Shown here one piece after another: positions 34,686 to 43,851 of a stretch of 64,000 nucleotides of DNA. The DNA comes from Poriferisodalis sp965221945 (lineage in GTDB: Bacteria; Actinomycetota; Acidimicrobiia; Acidimicrobiales; Poriferisodalaceae): positions 124,001 through 188,000 of the forward strand of contig NZ_OZ244925.1 in NCBI RefSeq assembly GCF_965221945.1. The letters are read 5' to 3'. Below the pieces are notes generated by a model that saw only the letters and a list, made by a program, of their open reading frames with translations, made no database searches and was not told where the DNA came from. The position numbers and the translations under genes were made by a program. Positions within the stretch are counted from its first letter, which is position 1; each line of letters starts with the position of its first letter.

Positions 34686-36004
34686 GACGACGAAGTTTGC
34701 ACCGATGAGGCCGTTGCGTCGAGTTCTGTGGCTGGCGGCAAGGGGTTCGGCTCACTGCCGTAGTGGTCGGCGTTTCCGGGACGGTCGCCCGCAGGCACCG
34801 TCAAGTCGGCCACACAGGGGAGCGTCATCAGGTCCGCCGTCATCTTGTGGAAGCGATTCAGCGGTTCCTCGAACCGAGGGGCCAGTGGTCCCGGAGGCGC
34901 ACCGCCCAACGAGATGCCGCGCTGGGCCCGCTCGCAGATGTCGATGTCCTCGTCGTTCACTTCGATCCAGAAGCGGCGCGTGATCTCGAACGACTCGCGC
35001 AACGCGGCCGGCGGCTCGGGCCCAGTCATCGGACCGGGTGGGAACAGAAACGTGCAGTGTTCAAGGGTGCGGCCTGCGCCCAGCGGCTGCAGCGTCATCA
35101 GGAACATGTGGCTCGGCAGCACGGCCAGCAAGACGTTGGGAAAGAGCGCAACGAATCTGCCACTGGCGGCATCAGAGTTGTGGAGGCCGGTCGCTGCAGG
35201 CAGTTTCAGCCAATCGTCACGCTCGTCCCCCGACACCGGCGTGGTGGTTTGCCCGCAGTACATGCCTGGCCCCTGGTAGCGATAGTGATCGGCGACACGC
35301 GACACCTTGGCCAGCTCCGGATGCACCCAGGGCAGGTGGTAGTACTCGGCAAAGTTCTCGACAATGAGCTTCCAGTTGGTGGCCACGTCGAAGGTGCACG
35401 TCGCTCCATCGAGCTGGGCGGGACGCCACTTCTCGAAGTCGTAGGCGGCCATGCGGTCACCCAGATCGCCGAGCCACGCGCTCAACGGCGGGGAGTCGTT
35501 GTCGAGACATGCGAACACGAGCGGACCCCAGGTATCCACTCTCACCCGAATCAGTCCGTAGTCCGCCAAGTCGAAGCCATCTCGCGGCACCGTGTCGAAC
35601 ATCGGTGCGGACACGAGATGGCCGTCCGCGCTGTAGTGCCAGCGGTGATAGGGGCAGCGGATCGTGTTTGCGATGTCACAATCGGCCTCGGCGAGCTCGG
35701 TGCCACGGTGTCTGCAGGAGTTCAAGAAGCCGTGCAGTCCCGTTTCCGTTCGGGTCAGCAGAACGGAGCGTCCGCCGACCGAACGCACCAGCAGCCGACC
35801 TGGGCGCGCCACCTCACAAGCCAGGGCCACCCCAACCCACGCCCGGCCGAACAGCCGCTCCTGCTCAGCAGCAAAGAACTCCTCGTCGGCGTAGACCGCG
35901 GGCTGCATCGCGAACGCGGCTTCGACCGGCTTGCGATTCGGAGCCCAGAATTCAGACGCCGATTGTGTCCATTCGGCCTTCGGCCGTGCCAGTGGAGTCG
36001 TCAT
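34682..36004 (-). CDS. Rieske 2Fe-2S aromatic-ring-hydroxylating/quaternary-amine oxygenase, alpha subunit
   Basis: 440 residues. The Rieske cluster is C-R-H-R-G-T-E-L with C-P-Y-H-R-W-H-Y about 17 residues later (CxH...CxxH). The catalytic iron site follows in NFAEYYHLPWVHPEL (HxxxxH). This architecture covers ring-hydroxylating dioxygenases and the N-demethylating group (glycine-betaine, carnitine and stachydrine monooxygenases). Its operon partner, now decayed, is of the dimethylglycine-dehydrogenase family, which favours quaternary-amine demethylation. No reductase gene is present nearby, so an electron donor must be encoded elsewhere. Confidence 0.88.
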   Translation of the reverse strand: MTTPLARPKAEWTQSASEFWAPNRKPVEAAFAMQPAVYADEEFFAAEQERLFGRAWVGVALACEVARPGRLLVRSVGGRSVLLTRTETGLHGFLNSCRHRGTELAEADCDIANTIRCPYHRWHYSADGHLVSAPMFDTVPRDGFDLADYGLIRVRVDTWGPLVFACLDNDSPPLSAWLGDLGDRMAAYDFEKWRPAQLDGATCTFDVATNWKLIVENFAEYYHLPWVHPELAKVSRVADHYRYQGPGMYCGQTTTPVSGDERDDWLKLPAATGLHNSDAASGRFVALFPNVLLAVLPSHMFLMTLQPLGAGRTLEHCTFLFPPGPMTGPEPPAALRESFEITRRFWIEVNDEDIDICERAQRGISLGGAPPGPLAPRFEEPLNRFHKMTADLMTLPCVADLTVPAGDRPGNADHYGSEPNPLPPATELDATASSVQTSSS

Positions 36005-36056
36005 TTCGTAGTTCTAGCCCGTTCTCGCCAACTCTCCGAACAGCAGTGCGCGGACG

Positions 36057-37646
36057 TCAGCAGAACTGCTCGGTCAGCCGCGGCTTGAGCACCTTTCCCA
36101 TGGCGTTGCGAGGCAGTTCGGACACGATCATCACCTCCCGGGGGCACTTGTAGTGGGCGAGCCGTTCTCGCACAAAGGCGATGACGCCAGCCGGGTCGGG
36201 CTCTTCGCCGTCGTGTGGGACCACCGTTGCCGCGACCCGCTCTCCCCACTGTTCGTCCGGCAGTCCGACCACGGCTGCCTCGGCGACCTGCGGATGGGAG
36301 ACGAGGATCCGTTCGACCTCGGCGCAGTACACGTTCTCTCCGCCGCTGATGATCATGTCCTTGACCCGGTCCACGATCGCCAGACGGCCGTCGGCCGACA
36401 TGATGCCTACGTCGCCCGAGCGGGCGAATCCGTCAGGTGTGTAGGCCGCCTCGGTGGCTTCGGGCCGACCCAGGTAGCCCTCGAATGGCACCACCGACGT
36501 GGCGACCACCTCGCCGGCGATGCCGACGGGAACCTCCTCGCAGGTATCAGGGTCGACGACCTTGACGACTGAGCCTGGCGTCGGCCCCCCCACGCAATGA
36601 GGCACGAGAGCGGCACGGTCCTTGATGTCGTAGGTCACCCAGCCGGCTTCGGTCCAGCCGTAGCCGTCGGTGATCTCGGCGTTCGGAAAGATGTCGAATG
36701 CCTCGTCGAGCAGGGACATCGGTCCCGGCGCCCCTGCTGAGAGCAGATACCTCAAAGCGTTCAATGGCGGCCGCCCGGCCCCCCGCCACGCCTCGGCGAT
36801 TGCAGCGGTCATGGAGGGCACCAGGAACGCCCATGTGCTGTGCTGGGCGTACTCGTCGAGGGATGCCTGCGGTTCGAATGCGGTCATCACCCGGACCCGA
36901 CCGCCAGCCACCAGTTGCGCCAGCGTCAGGCCGCCATAGGAGAGGTGGAACATCGGACCTGGCGTGGACACGACTTCGCGGCCGGTCAGCCCGAACGTCC
37001 AGCTCCAGTGCATCAGGCGCATCAGGAATCCGGTGTTGGTGTTGATGCTCCCCTTCGGGAAACCGGTCGTCCCTGAGGTATACGCGATCATGGCGGTGCG
37101 CTCATCGGTGGTGGTGTCGCTCGGCGTGACGCTTGGCACCAGCCGACCCGTGCTGGGATCGATGTCGGCATACGGCCCGATGGGCCGCGACCACCTCGTT
37201 GGCGCCGAGGCCCCAATCGCGGTGGCGTCGATCAGCCTGATTCCGAGATCGGCCGTGACCCGCTGGGCGATGTCGATGAACGGCTCCGCGGCCAGAAGCA
37301 CCGAGGCGCCCGAGTCTTCGAGCACGTAGTGGATCTCGGGTTCGGCAAGTCGGCTGTTGACCGGGACTGCAGCTGCGCCGACGAGCTGGCATGCCAGATA
37401 CGCAGCGGCGTAGTCGGCGCCATTGGGAAGCAGGAGCCCAGCCATCTGCCCATGAGGCCCCAGCTCGACTGGCCCCAGCGCATCTGTGATGGCCTCGGTT
37501 CGGGCCCAGAGCTGGCCGTACGTCCACGTCTCGACGGGCTCGAGGCCTCCGGTTAGGCGTGGGTCGAGCACTTCGATCGCGCACCGGTCCGGATAGGACC
37601 GGGCGTTCGTTGCGACGCAATCGGCAATGGTGAACGGCTGCAGCAT
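36057..37646 (-). CDS. AMP-dependent acyl-CoA synthetase/ligase
   Basis: 529-residue ANL-superfamily ligase. Motifs: IAYTSGTTGFPKGSINTNTG (A3), GYGWTEAG (A5), GRLAIVDRVKDMIISGGENV (A7-A8) and PRNAMGKVLKPRL with the catalytic Lys (A10). It would activate an acid as its CoA thioester. The second such enzyme in the window is at 17902-19500. It is on the same strand as pyruvate carboxylase (upstream) and the Rieske gene (downstream), with gaps of 29 and 52 bases, so one transcript is possible. The substrate is unknown. Confidence 0.9.
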   Translation of the reverse strand: MLQPFTIADCVATNARSYPDRCAIEVLDPRLTGGLEPVETWTYGQLWARTEAITDALGPVELGPHGQMAGLLLPNGADYAAAYLACQLVGAAAVPVNSRLAEPEIHYVLEDSGASVLLAAEPFIDIAQRVTADLGIRLIDATAIGASAPTRWSRPIGPYADIDPSTGRLVPSVTPSDTTTDERTAMIAYTSGTTGFPKGSINTNTGFLMRLMHWSWTFGLTGREVVSTPGPMFHLSYGGLTLAQLVAGGRVRVMTAFEPQASLDEYAQHSTWAFLVPSMTAAIAEAWRGAGRPPLNALRYLLSAGAPGPMSLLDEAFDIFPNAEITDGYGWTEAGWVTYDIKDRAALVPHCVGGPTPGSVVKVVDPDTCEEVPVGIAGEVVATSVVPFEGYLGRPEATEAAYTPDGFARSGDVGIMSADGRLAIVDRVKDMIISGGENVYCAEVERILVSHPQVAEAAVVGLPDEQWGERVAATVVPHDGEEPDPAGVIAFVRERLAHYKCPREVMIVSELPRNAMGKVLKPRLTEQFC

Positions 37647-37675
37647 GATGCTGCCGAAATTAGCGGCGATGCCAG

Positions 37676-40600
37676 CTACGCGTCGTGCTCGGTCTCGGGA
37701 CTTCCAGAGCGGCCGGCGGGACGGATCTCGGCGATGAGATCACCGGGTTCGAGGAGGGCGCCTGGCTCCGCGGCAATGGATTCGACGGTGCCGGTCACTG
37801 GCGCCGAGATCGACGATTCCATCTTCATGGCTTCGATCACGGCAATCGTGTCGCCGGCAGTCACGCGGTCGCCGACGGAGACCGAGACGTTGACGGCGCC
37901 GCGGAACGGTGCCGCGACGTGGCCTGGCCGGTCCGGATCGGCGCGTGCGTGCTCGGGACGATCCGAGGCCACCGTGCGGTCAACGGTGTCGATGTCGCGG
38001 GGCTGTCCGTTGACCCTGAAGCTGATGATCCGGGTGCCTTCGCCGTTCGGCTCGCTGATCGACCGCAGGCCCAGCAGCAACCGCACGCCGGGGCCGAGCA
38101 CGACGGCGGTGTCGTCTTCGTGGGCGTCGAGCCCGTACCAGAACAGCAGCGACGGCAGCACCGAGAGATCGCCGTAGCGGTGCTCGTTCTCAGCTTGGGC
38201 CGCCGAGGGTGTGGGAAACAGCAGCCGGTTCAGCGTGACCCGGCGATCATCCGCAAGGCCCGCCTCGTCGTCCGCGGTGAGATCCTTGGTCTTCGGCGAC
38301 CAATGACGCTCCGCAGTCGCACGCGAGCGGAACGGTTCGGGGAATCCTCCCGGGGGAGTGCCGAGCTCGCCGTGCAGGAAACCGATGACGCTGTCAGGCA
38401 AATCCACGCTTGCGGGATCGTCGGCGAGCTGAGCCGGCGTGACGCCTGACGCCACGAGATGCAGGGCCAAGTCGCCCACGACCTTTGACGACGGCGTCAC
38501 CTTGATGGGGCGCCCGAGCAGCTCGTTGCACGCTGCGTAGAGCCGCTCCACCTCTTCGAAGCGGTGGCCGATCCCGAGTGCACGCGCCTGAGACCGCAGG
38601 TTCGACAGCTGCCCGCCGGGTATCTCATGGCGGTACACGGTGCCCGTAGGCGACGGCAGCCCCGCCTCGAATGGTGCGTAGATACGCCGCACTGCCTCCC
38701 AATACGGCTCGAGATCGCCGATCGCGTCGAGACTCAGCCCGGTTGCCCGGTCGGTGTCGTCGGTCATGGCCACCACCGAGGCGATCGACGGCTGCGACGT
38801 CATGCCCGACAGTGGCGGCGCGGCGGCGTCAATGGCATCCACGCCCGCGTCGACCGCAGCGAGATACGTCGCTAGCTGGCCACCGGCGGTGTCGTGGGTG
38901 TGCAGGTGCACCGGCTGGCTGAAGCGTTCCCGCAGCGCCGTCACCAGCGTCGCAGCGGCAGCAGGCCGCAACAGCCCGGCCATGTCCTTGATGCACAGGA
39001 TGTGGACGCCGGTATTCGACAGCTGCTCTGCAACATCTAAGTAGTAGTCGAGGGTATACAGGTCCTCGGACTGGCTCGAGAGGTTTCCCGAGTAGCAGAT
39101 CGTGCCTTCAGCGACGGCACCCGCATCCAGAACGGCGTCGATAGCGGGCCGCATCTGGTCGATGGCGTTGAACGCGTCGAAGACTCGGAAGATGTCCATG
39201 CCCGTCGCCGCCGCTTCCGCCACGAAATGGCCAACCACCGAATCGGGATACGGCGAGTACCCCACGGTGTTGCGACCGCGCAGCAGCATCTGGGTGCAGA
39301 TGTTCGGCGCCCCAGCACGAATCTGCGCGAGCCGCTGCCACGGGTCCTCGTGAAGGAACCGCAACGCGACGTCGAACGTGGCGCCGCCCCAGCACTCCAT
39401 GCTGAGCAGCTGCGGCATCGCGTGGGCCATCTGGCGAGCACCCGCGACGAGGTCGATCGTGCGCAGCCGGGTCGCCAGGATCGACTGGTGGGCGTCGCGC
39501 AACGTCGTGTCAGTGACCGCCACCGTTACCGAAGCCCGCAGATCGGCTGCGAACTTCTCCGGGCCCAGCTCGACGAGCCGCTGCCGCGATCCCACAGGCG
39601 GCGCGCCCGACTGCCTGGGCGGCAGTTTCAACACCGGACTGACACGTGTCGGCGCCGGGCCGTTCGGCAGGTGCACGGTGACATCAGCCAGGTAGCGCAG
39701 CAGGCGCGTGGCTCGGTCAGCCCCGACGGAGGCAGCTGTCAGCTCGGGCCGATCGTCAATGAACGTCGTCGTGACCGGCCCGCTGCGGAACTGCTCGTCA
39801 GCGAGGATCGCCTGCAGATACGGCTGATTGGTGGACACTCCCCGAACCCGGTACTCCGCAAGCGTGCGCTGCATGCGGCGCACCACGGTGTCGAAGTCGG
39901 GGCCCCGGCAGGTGATCTTCTCGATCATCGAATCGAAGTGCGGCGTGATCTCGACGCCCTGGTACACGCACCCGTCAAGACGAACCCCCGCACCGCTAGC
40001 GGGCCGGTAGGCCACGATTCGGCCCGTGTCGGGTCGAAAGTCGTTCGATGGGTCCTCGGCGGTCACCCGGCACTGCATGGCGTAGCCGCGCAGCGCTATG
40101 CGATCCTGGCGCAGGCCGAGGTCCGCCAGCGAAGCACCCGCCGCGATCCGCAGCTGCGATTCCACCAGGTCGACGTCGGTGACCTCCTCGGTCACGGTGT
40201 GCTCGACCTGGATGCGGGGATTCATCTCGATGAATACGTGACGACCGCTGCGGTCCACCAAGAACTCCACCGTGCCGGCGTTGACGTAGCTGATCGACCG
40301 GGCAAACCGCACGGCGTCGTCCAGCAACTGTGCACGCACGGCCTCGTCGAGGTCGCGCGCAGGCGCCATCTCGACGACCTTTTGGAAGCGCCGCTGCACC
40401 GAGCAGTCCCGTTCGTACAGATGTACGACGCTGCCGCCGGCATCGGCGAGAACCTGTGCCTCAATGTGGCGGACATCGGTCATTGCTTCTTCGAGAAAGA
40501 CCGTGCCGTCCCCGAACGCGCTGTGGGCTTCCCGCCGAGCAGCGTCGACGGCCCCCGCTAAATCCGCAGGCTTTTCCACCCGCCGCATGCCTCGCCCGCC

Positions 40601-41095
40601 GCCGCCGGAGGCAGCCTTCACGAACAGCGGAAAGCCGATCTCGTGTGCAGTGGCGATGATGTCGGCGTCGGCGTCGTCGATGGGTGCCGACTGGCGCGGC
40701 ACCGGCAAGCCGGCTTCGTCGGCGGCTTGCCGCGCCCGCATCTTGTTGCCGGTCAGCCGCAGCACCGCCGCGCTGGGCCCGACGAACACGATGCCCGCCG
40801 ATGCGCAGGCTTCGGCAAGATCAGGACTCTCCGACAAGAATCCGTACCCCGGATAGACGGCATCGGCACCCACCTCGACCGCCTTCGCGACGATGGCGGC
40901 GTGGTCGAGATAAGCCCGAACTGGCCGACCCGGTTCGCCGATGACGTACGCCTCGTCTGCCTTGATGCGGTGCAAGGCGCCGCTGCGTTCTTCCTCGACG
41001 GGGAGGATCGCGACCGTGCGGATGCCGAGTTGAGTTGCCGCCCGGAAGGCACGGATGGCGATCTCGCCTCGGTTGGCCACCAGGAGTTTCTTCAT
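37676..41095 (-). CDS. pyc: Pyruvate carboxylase
   Basis: 1139 residues, the normal length for single-chain pyruvate carboxylase, which makes oxaloacetate from pyruvate, bicarbonate and ATP. Order: biotin carboxylase domain (MKKLLVANRGEIAIRAFRAA; SGGGGRGMRRV; FIEMNPRIQVEHTVTE), carboxyltransferase TIM barrel (TVAVTDTTLRDAHQSILATR; LLSMECWGGATFDVALRF; VHLHTHDTAGGQL), and a C-terminal biotinyl domain with E-A-M-K-M-E-S, biotin-bearing K1091. It is anaplerotic and cytoplasmic, and may replenish the TCA cycle when acetyl- or propionyl-units from the neighbouring pathways are used. The residue stretch between domains is intact. Confidence 0.97.
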   Translation of the reverse strand: MKKLLVANRGEIAIRAFRAATQLGIRTVAILPVEEERSGALHRIKADEAYVIGEPGRPVRAYLDHAAIVAKAVEVGADAVYPGYGFLSESPDLAEACASAGIVFVGPSAAVLRLTGNKMRARQAADEAGLPVPRQSAPIDDADADIIATAHEIGFPLFVKAASGGGGRGMRRVEKPADLAGAVDAARREAHSAFGDGTVFLEEAMTDVRHIEAQVLADAGGSVVHLYERDCSVQRRFQKVVEMAPARDLDEAVRAQLLDDAVRFARSISYVNAGTVEFLVDRSGRHVFIEMNPRIQVEHTVTEEVTDVDLVESQLRIAAGASLADLGLRQDRIALRGYAMQCRVTAEDPSNDFRPDTGRIVAYRPASGAGVRLDGCVYQGVEITPHFDSMIEKITCRGPDFDTVVRRMQRTLAEYRVRGVSTNQPYLQAILADEQFRSGPVTTTFIDDRPELTAASVGADRATRLLRYLADVTVHLPNGPAPTRVSPVLKLPPRQSGAPPVGSRQRLVELGPEKFAADLRASVTVAVTDTTLRDAHQSILATRLRTIDLVAGARQMAHAMPQLLSMECWGGATFDVALRFLHEDPWQRLAQIRAGAPNICTQMLLRGRNTVGYSPYPDSVVGHFVAEAAATGMDIFRVFDAFNAIDQMRPAIDAVLDAGAVAEGTICYSGNLSSQSEDLYTLDYYLDVAEQLSNTGVHILCIKDMAGLLRPAAAATLVTALRERFSQPVHLHTHDTAGGQLATYLAAVDAGVDAIDAAAPPLSGMTSQPSIASVVAMTDDTDRATGLSLDAIGDLEPYWEAVRRIYAPFEAGLPSPTGTVYRHEIPGGQLSNLRSQARALGIGHRFEEVERLYAACNELLGRPIKVTPSSKVVGDLALHLVASGVTPAQLADDPASVDLPDSVIGFLHGELGTPPGGFPEPFRSRATAERHWSPKTKDLTADDEAGLADDRRVTLNRLLFPTPSAAQAENEHRYGDLSVLPSLLFWYGLDAHEDDTAVVLGPGVRLLLGLRSISEPNGEGTRIISFRVNGQPRDIDTVDRTVASDRPEHARADPDRPGHVAAPFRGAVNVSVSVGDRVTAGDTIAVIEAMKMESSISAPVTGTVESIAAEPGALLEPGDLIAEIRPAGRSGSPETEHDA

Positions 41096-41182
41096 GACGA
41101 CCTCCGGTGCTCAGACATTATGAGCGTCGGCGGAGAGGTGGTGGTACCTGTCAGCCCCGTTTGCCTCGACTCTGCGCAGAAA

Positions 41183-41199
41183 TGCCGCCTCAGGCGGCA
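41183..41199. other. Short perfect hairpin in a divergent promoter region
   Basis: TGCCGCC-TCA-GGCGGCA lies between the divergent pyc and class V PLP-enzyme genes, followed by AATTTG. Because both genes point outwards it is not a terminator of either; an operator or leader hairpin is possible. Confidence 0.4.
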
Positions 41200-41261
41200 A
41201 ATTTGCACATAGAAAGCGTGGCAGCCGTTCTCCGCGCCGCCTCTGTTTTCGCTGACCTAGC

Positions 41262-42443
41262 GTGCGCTGCGTGACTGCGTGGCTATTGGACCCGGGAGTA
41301 CTGCACCTCAATCACGGTTCGTTCGGCGCAACCCCTGCGGCGGTACTCGAGGCACAGCAAGGCATCCGGGAGCGCATCGAGCTGAATCCCACACGGTTCT
41401 TCCTGGAAGGCGAGTACCAGGAACGGCTGGACCAGGCACGGCGAGCTGTGGCCCACTTCGTCGGTGCCGACGAGGCGGGCCTGGTGTTTGTCACGAATGC
41501 CACGGCCGGCGTCAACGCCGTGTTCCGATCGCTAGAGCCGAGCCTGGAACCCGGCGACGAGATCTTGGTAACCGACCACGAGTACAACGCGTGCACCAAC
41601 GCCGCAATCGTGTCGGCGTCGCGGGCTGGGGCGGTGGTCACCACCGCGGCAGTGCCGTTCCCGCTTGAGCACGAGCGCGAAGTGGTCGATGCCGTGGTCG
41701 CCGCCGTGACCGAACGCACCCGCATCTTGCTGATCGACGCAGTGACTTCGGCAACAGGGCTAGTGCTGCCGGTGGCCGAGCTTGTGGCACGGCTAGAGCC
41801 CGACGTGCGGGTTCTGGTCGATGCTGCGCACGCCCCCGGCATGATCGACTTCGACGTGTCCCGGTTGGGTGCGTCCTACGTCACGGCCAACTGCCACAAG
41901 TGGATGTGCTCGGCCAAGGGCGCCGCGTTCTTGTGGGTGCGGCCCGATCGGCGTGATGACGTGTACCCGGCGGTTATCAGCCATGGGTACAACGGCGGAT
42001 GGCCGTCTGAAGGAGGCCACCTCCACGCCCAGTTCGACTGGACGGGAACTCATGACCCGAGCGCGTGGCTGACTGTCCCCGATGCGCTGACCACTGTGGA
42101 GGCGATGCACCCCGACGGCTGGCCGGGTGTGCGCAACGTCATCCGTGAGCGGTGCTTACAGGGACGGGAGCGGCTGGTCGAAGCCCTCAGCATCGAGTCG
42201 CCAGCACCTGGCGACATGATTGGCGCGATCGCGAGCGTGCCGTTGCCGCCCGCCGACAATTCGGGTTCTGCAATCTTTGACCCGCTCATGGGGGCGCTGC
42301 GGGACCGGCACGGCATCGAGGTGCCAGTGTTCACGTGGCCTGCCCCGCCGGAACGAGTCCTGCGGATCTCTGCCCACCTCTACAACCAACAAGGCGACTA
42401 CGACCGCCTGGCCGAGGCACTTGTGGCGGAATTGGGCACCTGA
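41262..42443 (+). CDS. Aminotransferase class V-fold PLP-dependent enzyme (isopenicillin-N-epimerase-like)
   Basis: 393 residues. The fold-type I PLP enzyme has LNHGSFGATPAAVLEAQQ at the N-terminus, VLVDAAHAPG (PLP-binding Asp and His) and the Schiff-base Lys K213 in T-A-N-C-H-K-W-M-C-S-A-K-G. These features fit the isopenicillin-N epimerase (CefD)-like and cysteine-desulfurase-like branch. The exact reaction (epimerase, lyase or transaminase) cannot be fixed. The GTG at 41262 or at 41271 may be the start. No beta-lactam biosynthesis genes are nearby, so a primary-metabolism role is more likely. Confidence 0.85.
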   Translation: MRCVTAWLLDPGVLHLNHGSFGATPAAVLEAQQGIRERIELNPTRFFLEGEYQERLDQARRAVAHFVGADEAGLVFVTNATAGVNAVFRSLEPSLEPGDEILVTDHEYNACTNAAIVSASRAGAVVTTAAVPFPLEHEREVVDAVVAAVTERTRILLIDAVTSATGLVLPVAELVARLEPDVRVLVDAAHAPGMIDFDVSRLGASYVTANCHKWMCSAKGAAFLWVRPDRRDDVYPAVISHGYNGGWPSEGGHLHAQFDWTGTHDPSAWLTVPDALTTVEAMHPDGWPGVRNVIRERCLQGRERLVEALSIESPAPGDMIGAIASVPLPPADNSGSAIFDPLMGALRDRHGIEVPVFTWPAPPERVLRISAHLYNQQGDYDRLAEALVAELGT

Positions 42444-42550
42444 CTTCCGAGCGCCGGCGCGACTGCGGCGCTGCGACGACCGGGGACAAGTGGCAGGATC
42501 GCGGCACGCAGGTCGGCTGCGGCCCGACCGCCCTTGTCGAGGAGGCATCC

Positions 42551-43288
42551 ATGTCAGGCGAAATCACAGCCAACCCGGCGGCGAAGATGATCTACCTGAT
42601 CAAGCGGCGTCCCGAAGCCTCACGCGACGAGCTGGTGGCGAACTGGTTCAAGAACCACATGCCGAACGTGATCGAGGGCCAGCAGCGGCAGGCCGCGGCG
42701 GGCAAGCTCCACGCCCAGAAATACATCGCCACGCTGTTCGAGCGTCGTGATGATGGCAGCGATGCCGCGTGGGACGGCATGGCCCAGCTGTGGTTCGAGC
42801 GGCCGTTCCCGCCCCCAGACGCGCCGCACGGGACCACGCCGGCCGACACGTTCCAGGAAAAGGCCGAACCGTATGTGCAGTGGCCGGTGACGGAGTACGT
42901 GGTGCTCGACGGCAGCCTGCCTGTCGTCCCCAACACGCTGAACGAGCCGTTCCCGGCGACGCGTTCGGGCTTCTACAAGGTGACGTTCCTGGTGCCCGCC
43001 CGCGACGGCGTCGACGTCGACGAGGCGTTCCGGCACTGGCTGGAGGCACATGCGCCGAACGTGCGCGGCGTTATGGGAGAGATCGGCGGATTGCGCTACG
43101 TGGTCAACCACAGCGTCAACCCGGCCGACGAGCCCTACATGGGCATGGCCGAGCTCTATTTCGCCGACCCGGACGGCTGGGAGGCGTACAAGTCGACGGT
43201 CACCGAAGACGGCTTTGGCGCCTTCGTCGACATCAAGCGCATGGTGGTCCTGCGTTCACGCACGCAGATGATCGGCATTCCCGGCTAG
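42551..43288 (+). CDS. EthD domain-containing protein, two tandem domains
   Basis: 245 residues forming two dimeric alpha-beta-barrel (EthD-like) units. The first is MIYLIKRRPEASRDELVANW with FKNHMPNVI; the second is FYKVTFLVPARDGVDVDEAF with RHWLEAHAPNVR. EthD domains occur with cytochrome P450 degradation of ethers and as small dehydratases or monooxygenase-like proteins. GGAGG five bases before the ATG supports the start. The stop converges with the SRPBCC gene, overlapping four bases. Confidence 0.85.
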   Translation: MSGEITANPAAKMIYLIKRRPEASRDELVANWFKNHMPNVIEGQQRQAAAGKLHAQKYIATLFERRDDGSDAAWDGMAQLWFERPFPPPDAPHGTTPADTFQEKAEPYVQWPVTEYVVLDGSLPVVPNTLNEPFPATRSGFYKVTFLVPARDGVDVDEAFRHWLEAHAPNVRGVMGEIGGLRYVVNHSVNPADEPYMGMAELYFADPDGWEAYKSTVTEDGFGAFVDIKRMVVLRSRTQMIGIPG

Positions 43289-43785
43289 GCCTCTGCGGCC
43301 GCCTTCATCGCTTCGAGCGTCGCTCGGATGCTCGTGCGCGCATTGTGGGCCCGCTGGTCGACCTCACCTTGACCGTGCTCGACCATGCGGGGCGACAGCT
43401 TTCGCAGCGTCCAGGTCTCGGTCAGCATCGTGCCGTCGCCTTTGGGTACCAGCTGGTAGCGCCACAGAACGATGTTGTATTCGAGACCGCCCGTGACGAA
43501 CGCAAAGTCTTCGTTGTCGACCCGGCGAATGATCTCGACGGGTGCCTTCCATTCCTCGCCGTCACGCCGGTTGATGCCTACGAACATGTCGCCGACCTGG
43601 CCGGTCCCGGGCTCGCCGTCAGGACCCTTGCGCCAGTAGCCGCCGGTGTTCTCGCTGCTCCACTCGCCGTAGCGATCCAGCGCAGTCACCATTCCCCACA
43701 CCTTCGACGGGGGAGCATCGATGTCGATGGAGTCCGCGTGCTCCATGACCGGGTTGTCGACGTGTCCTATCAGTTGCTCGCTCAT
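43285..43785 (-). CDS. SRPBCC (polyketide-cyclase/START-like) family protein
   Basis: 166 residues of the hydrophobic-cavity SRPBCC fold. The N-terminal strand and helix (SIDIDAPPSKVWGMVTALDR, then YGEWSSENTGGYW) are characteristic, followed by the beta sheet (EWKAPVEIIRRVDNEDFAF; MLTETWTLRKLSP) and the long C-terminal helix (ARTSIRATLEAMKAAAE). Members bind or transform small hydrophobic ligands. It overlaps the convergent EthD gene at the stop codons. The ligand is unknown. Confidence 0.88.
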   Translation of the reverse strand: MSEQLIGHVDNPVMEHADSIDIDAPPSKVWGMVTALDRYGEWSSENTGGYWRKGPDGEPGTGQVGDMFVGINRRDGEEWKAPVEIIRRVDNEDFAFVTGGLEYNIVLWRYQLVPKGDGTMLTETWTLRKLSPRMVEHGQGEVDQRAHNARTSIRATLEAMKAAAEA

Positions 43786-43851
43786 GAGCCGCAGCCTTGC
43801 AGATGTCGCCGCCCACCCGCCTTGTTCTCCTGCGGCTTGGGCGGGCGTGCC

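Noticed and set aside
41183..41199. Hairpin between pyc and the PLP enzyme as a terminator
   Set aside because: Both neighbouring genes start here and point outwards, so nothing ends at this place.
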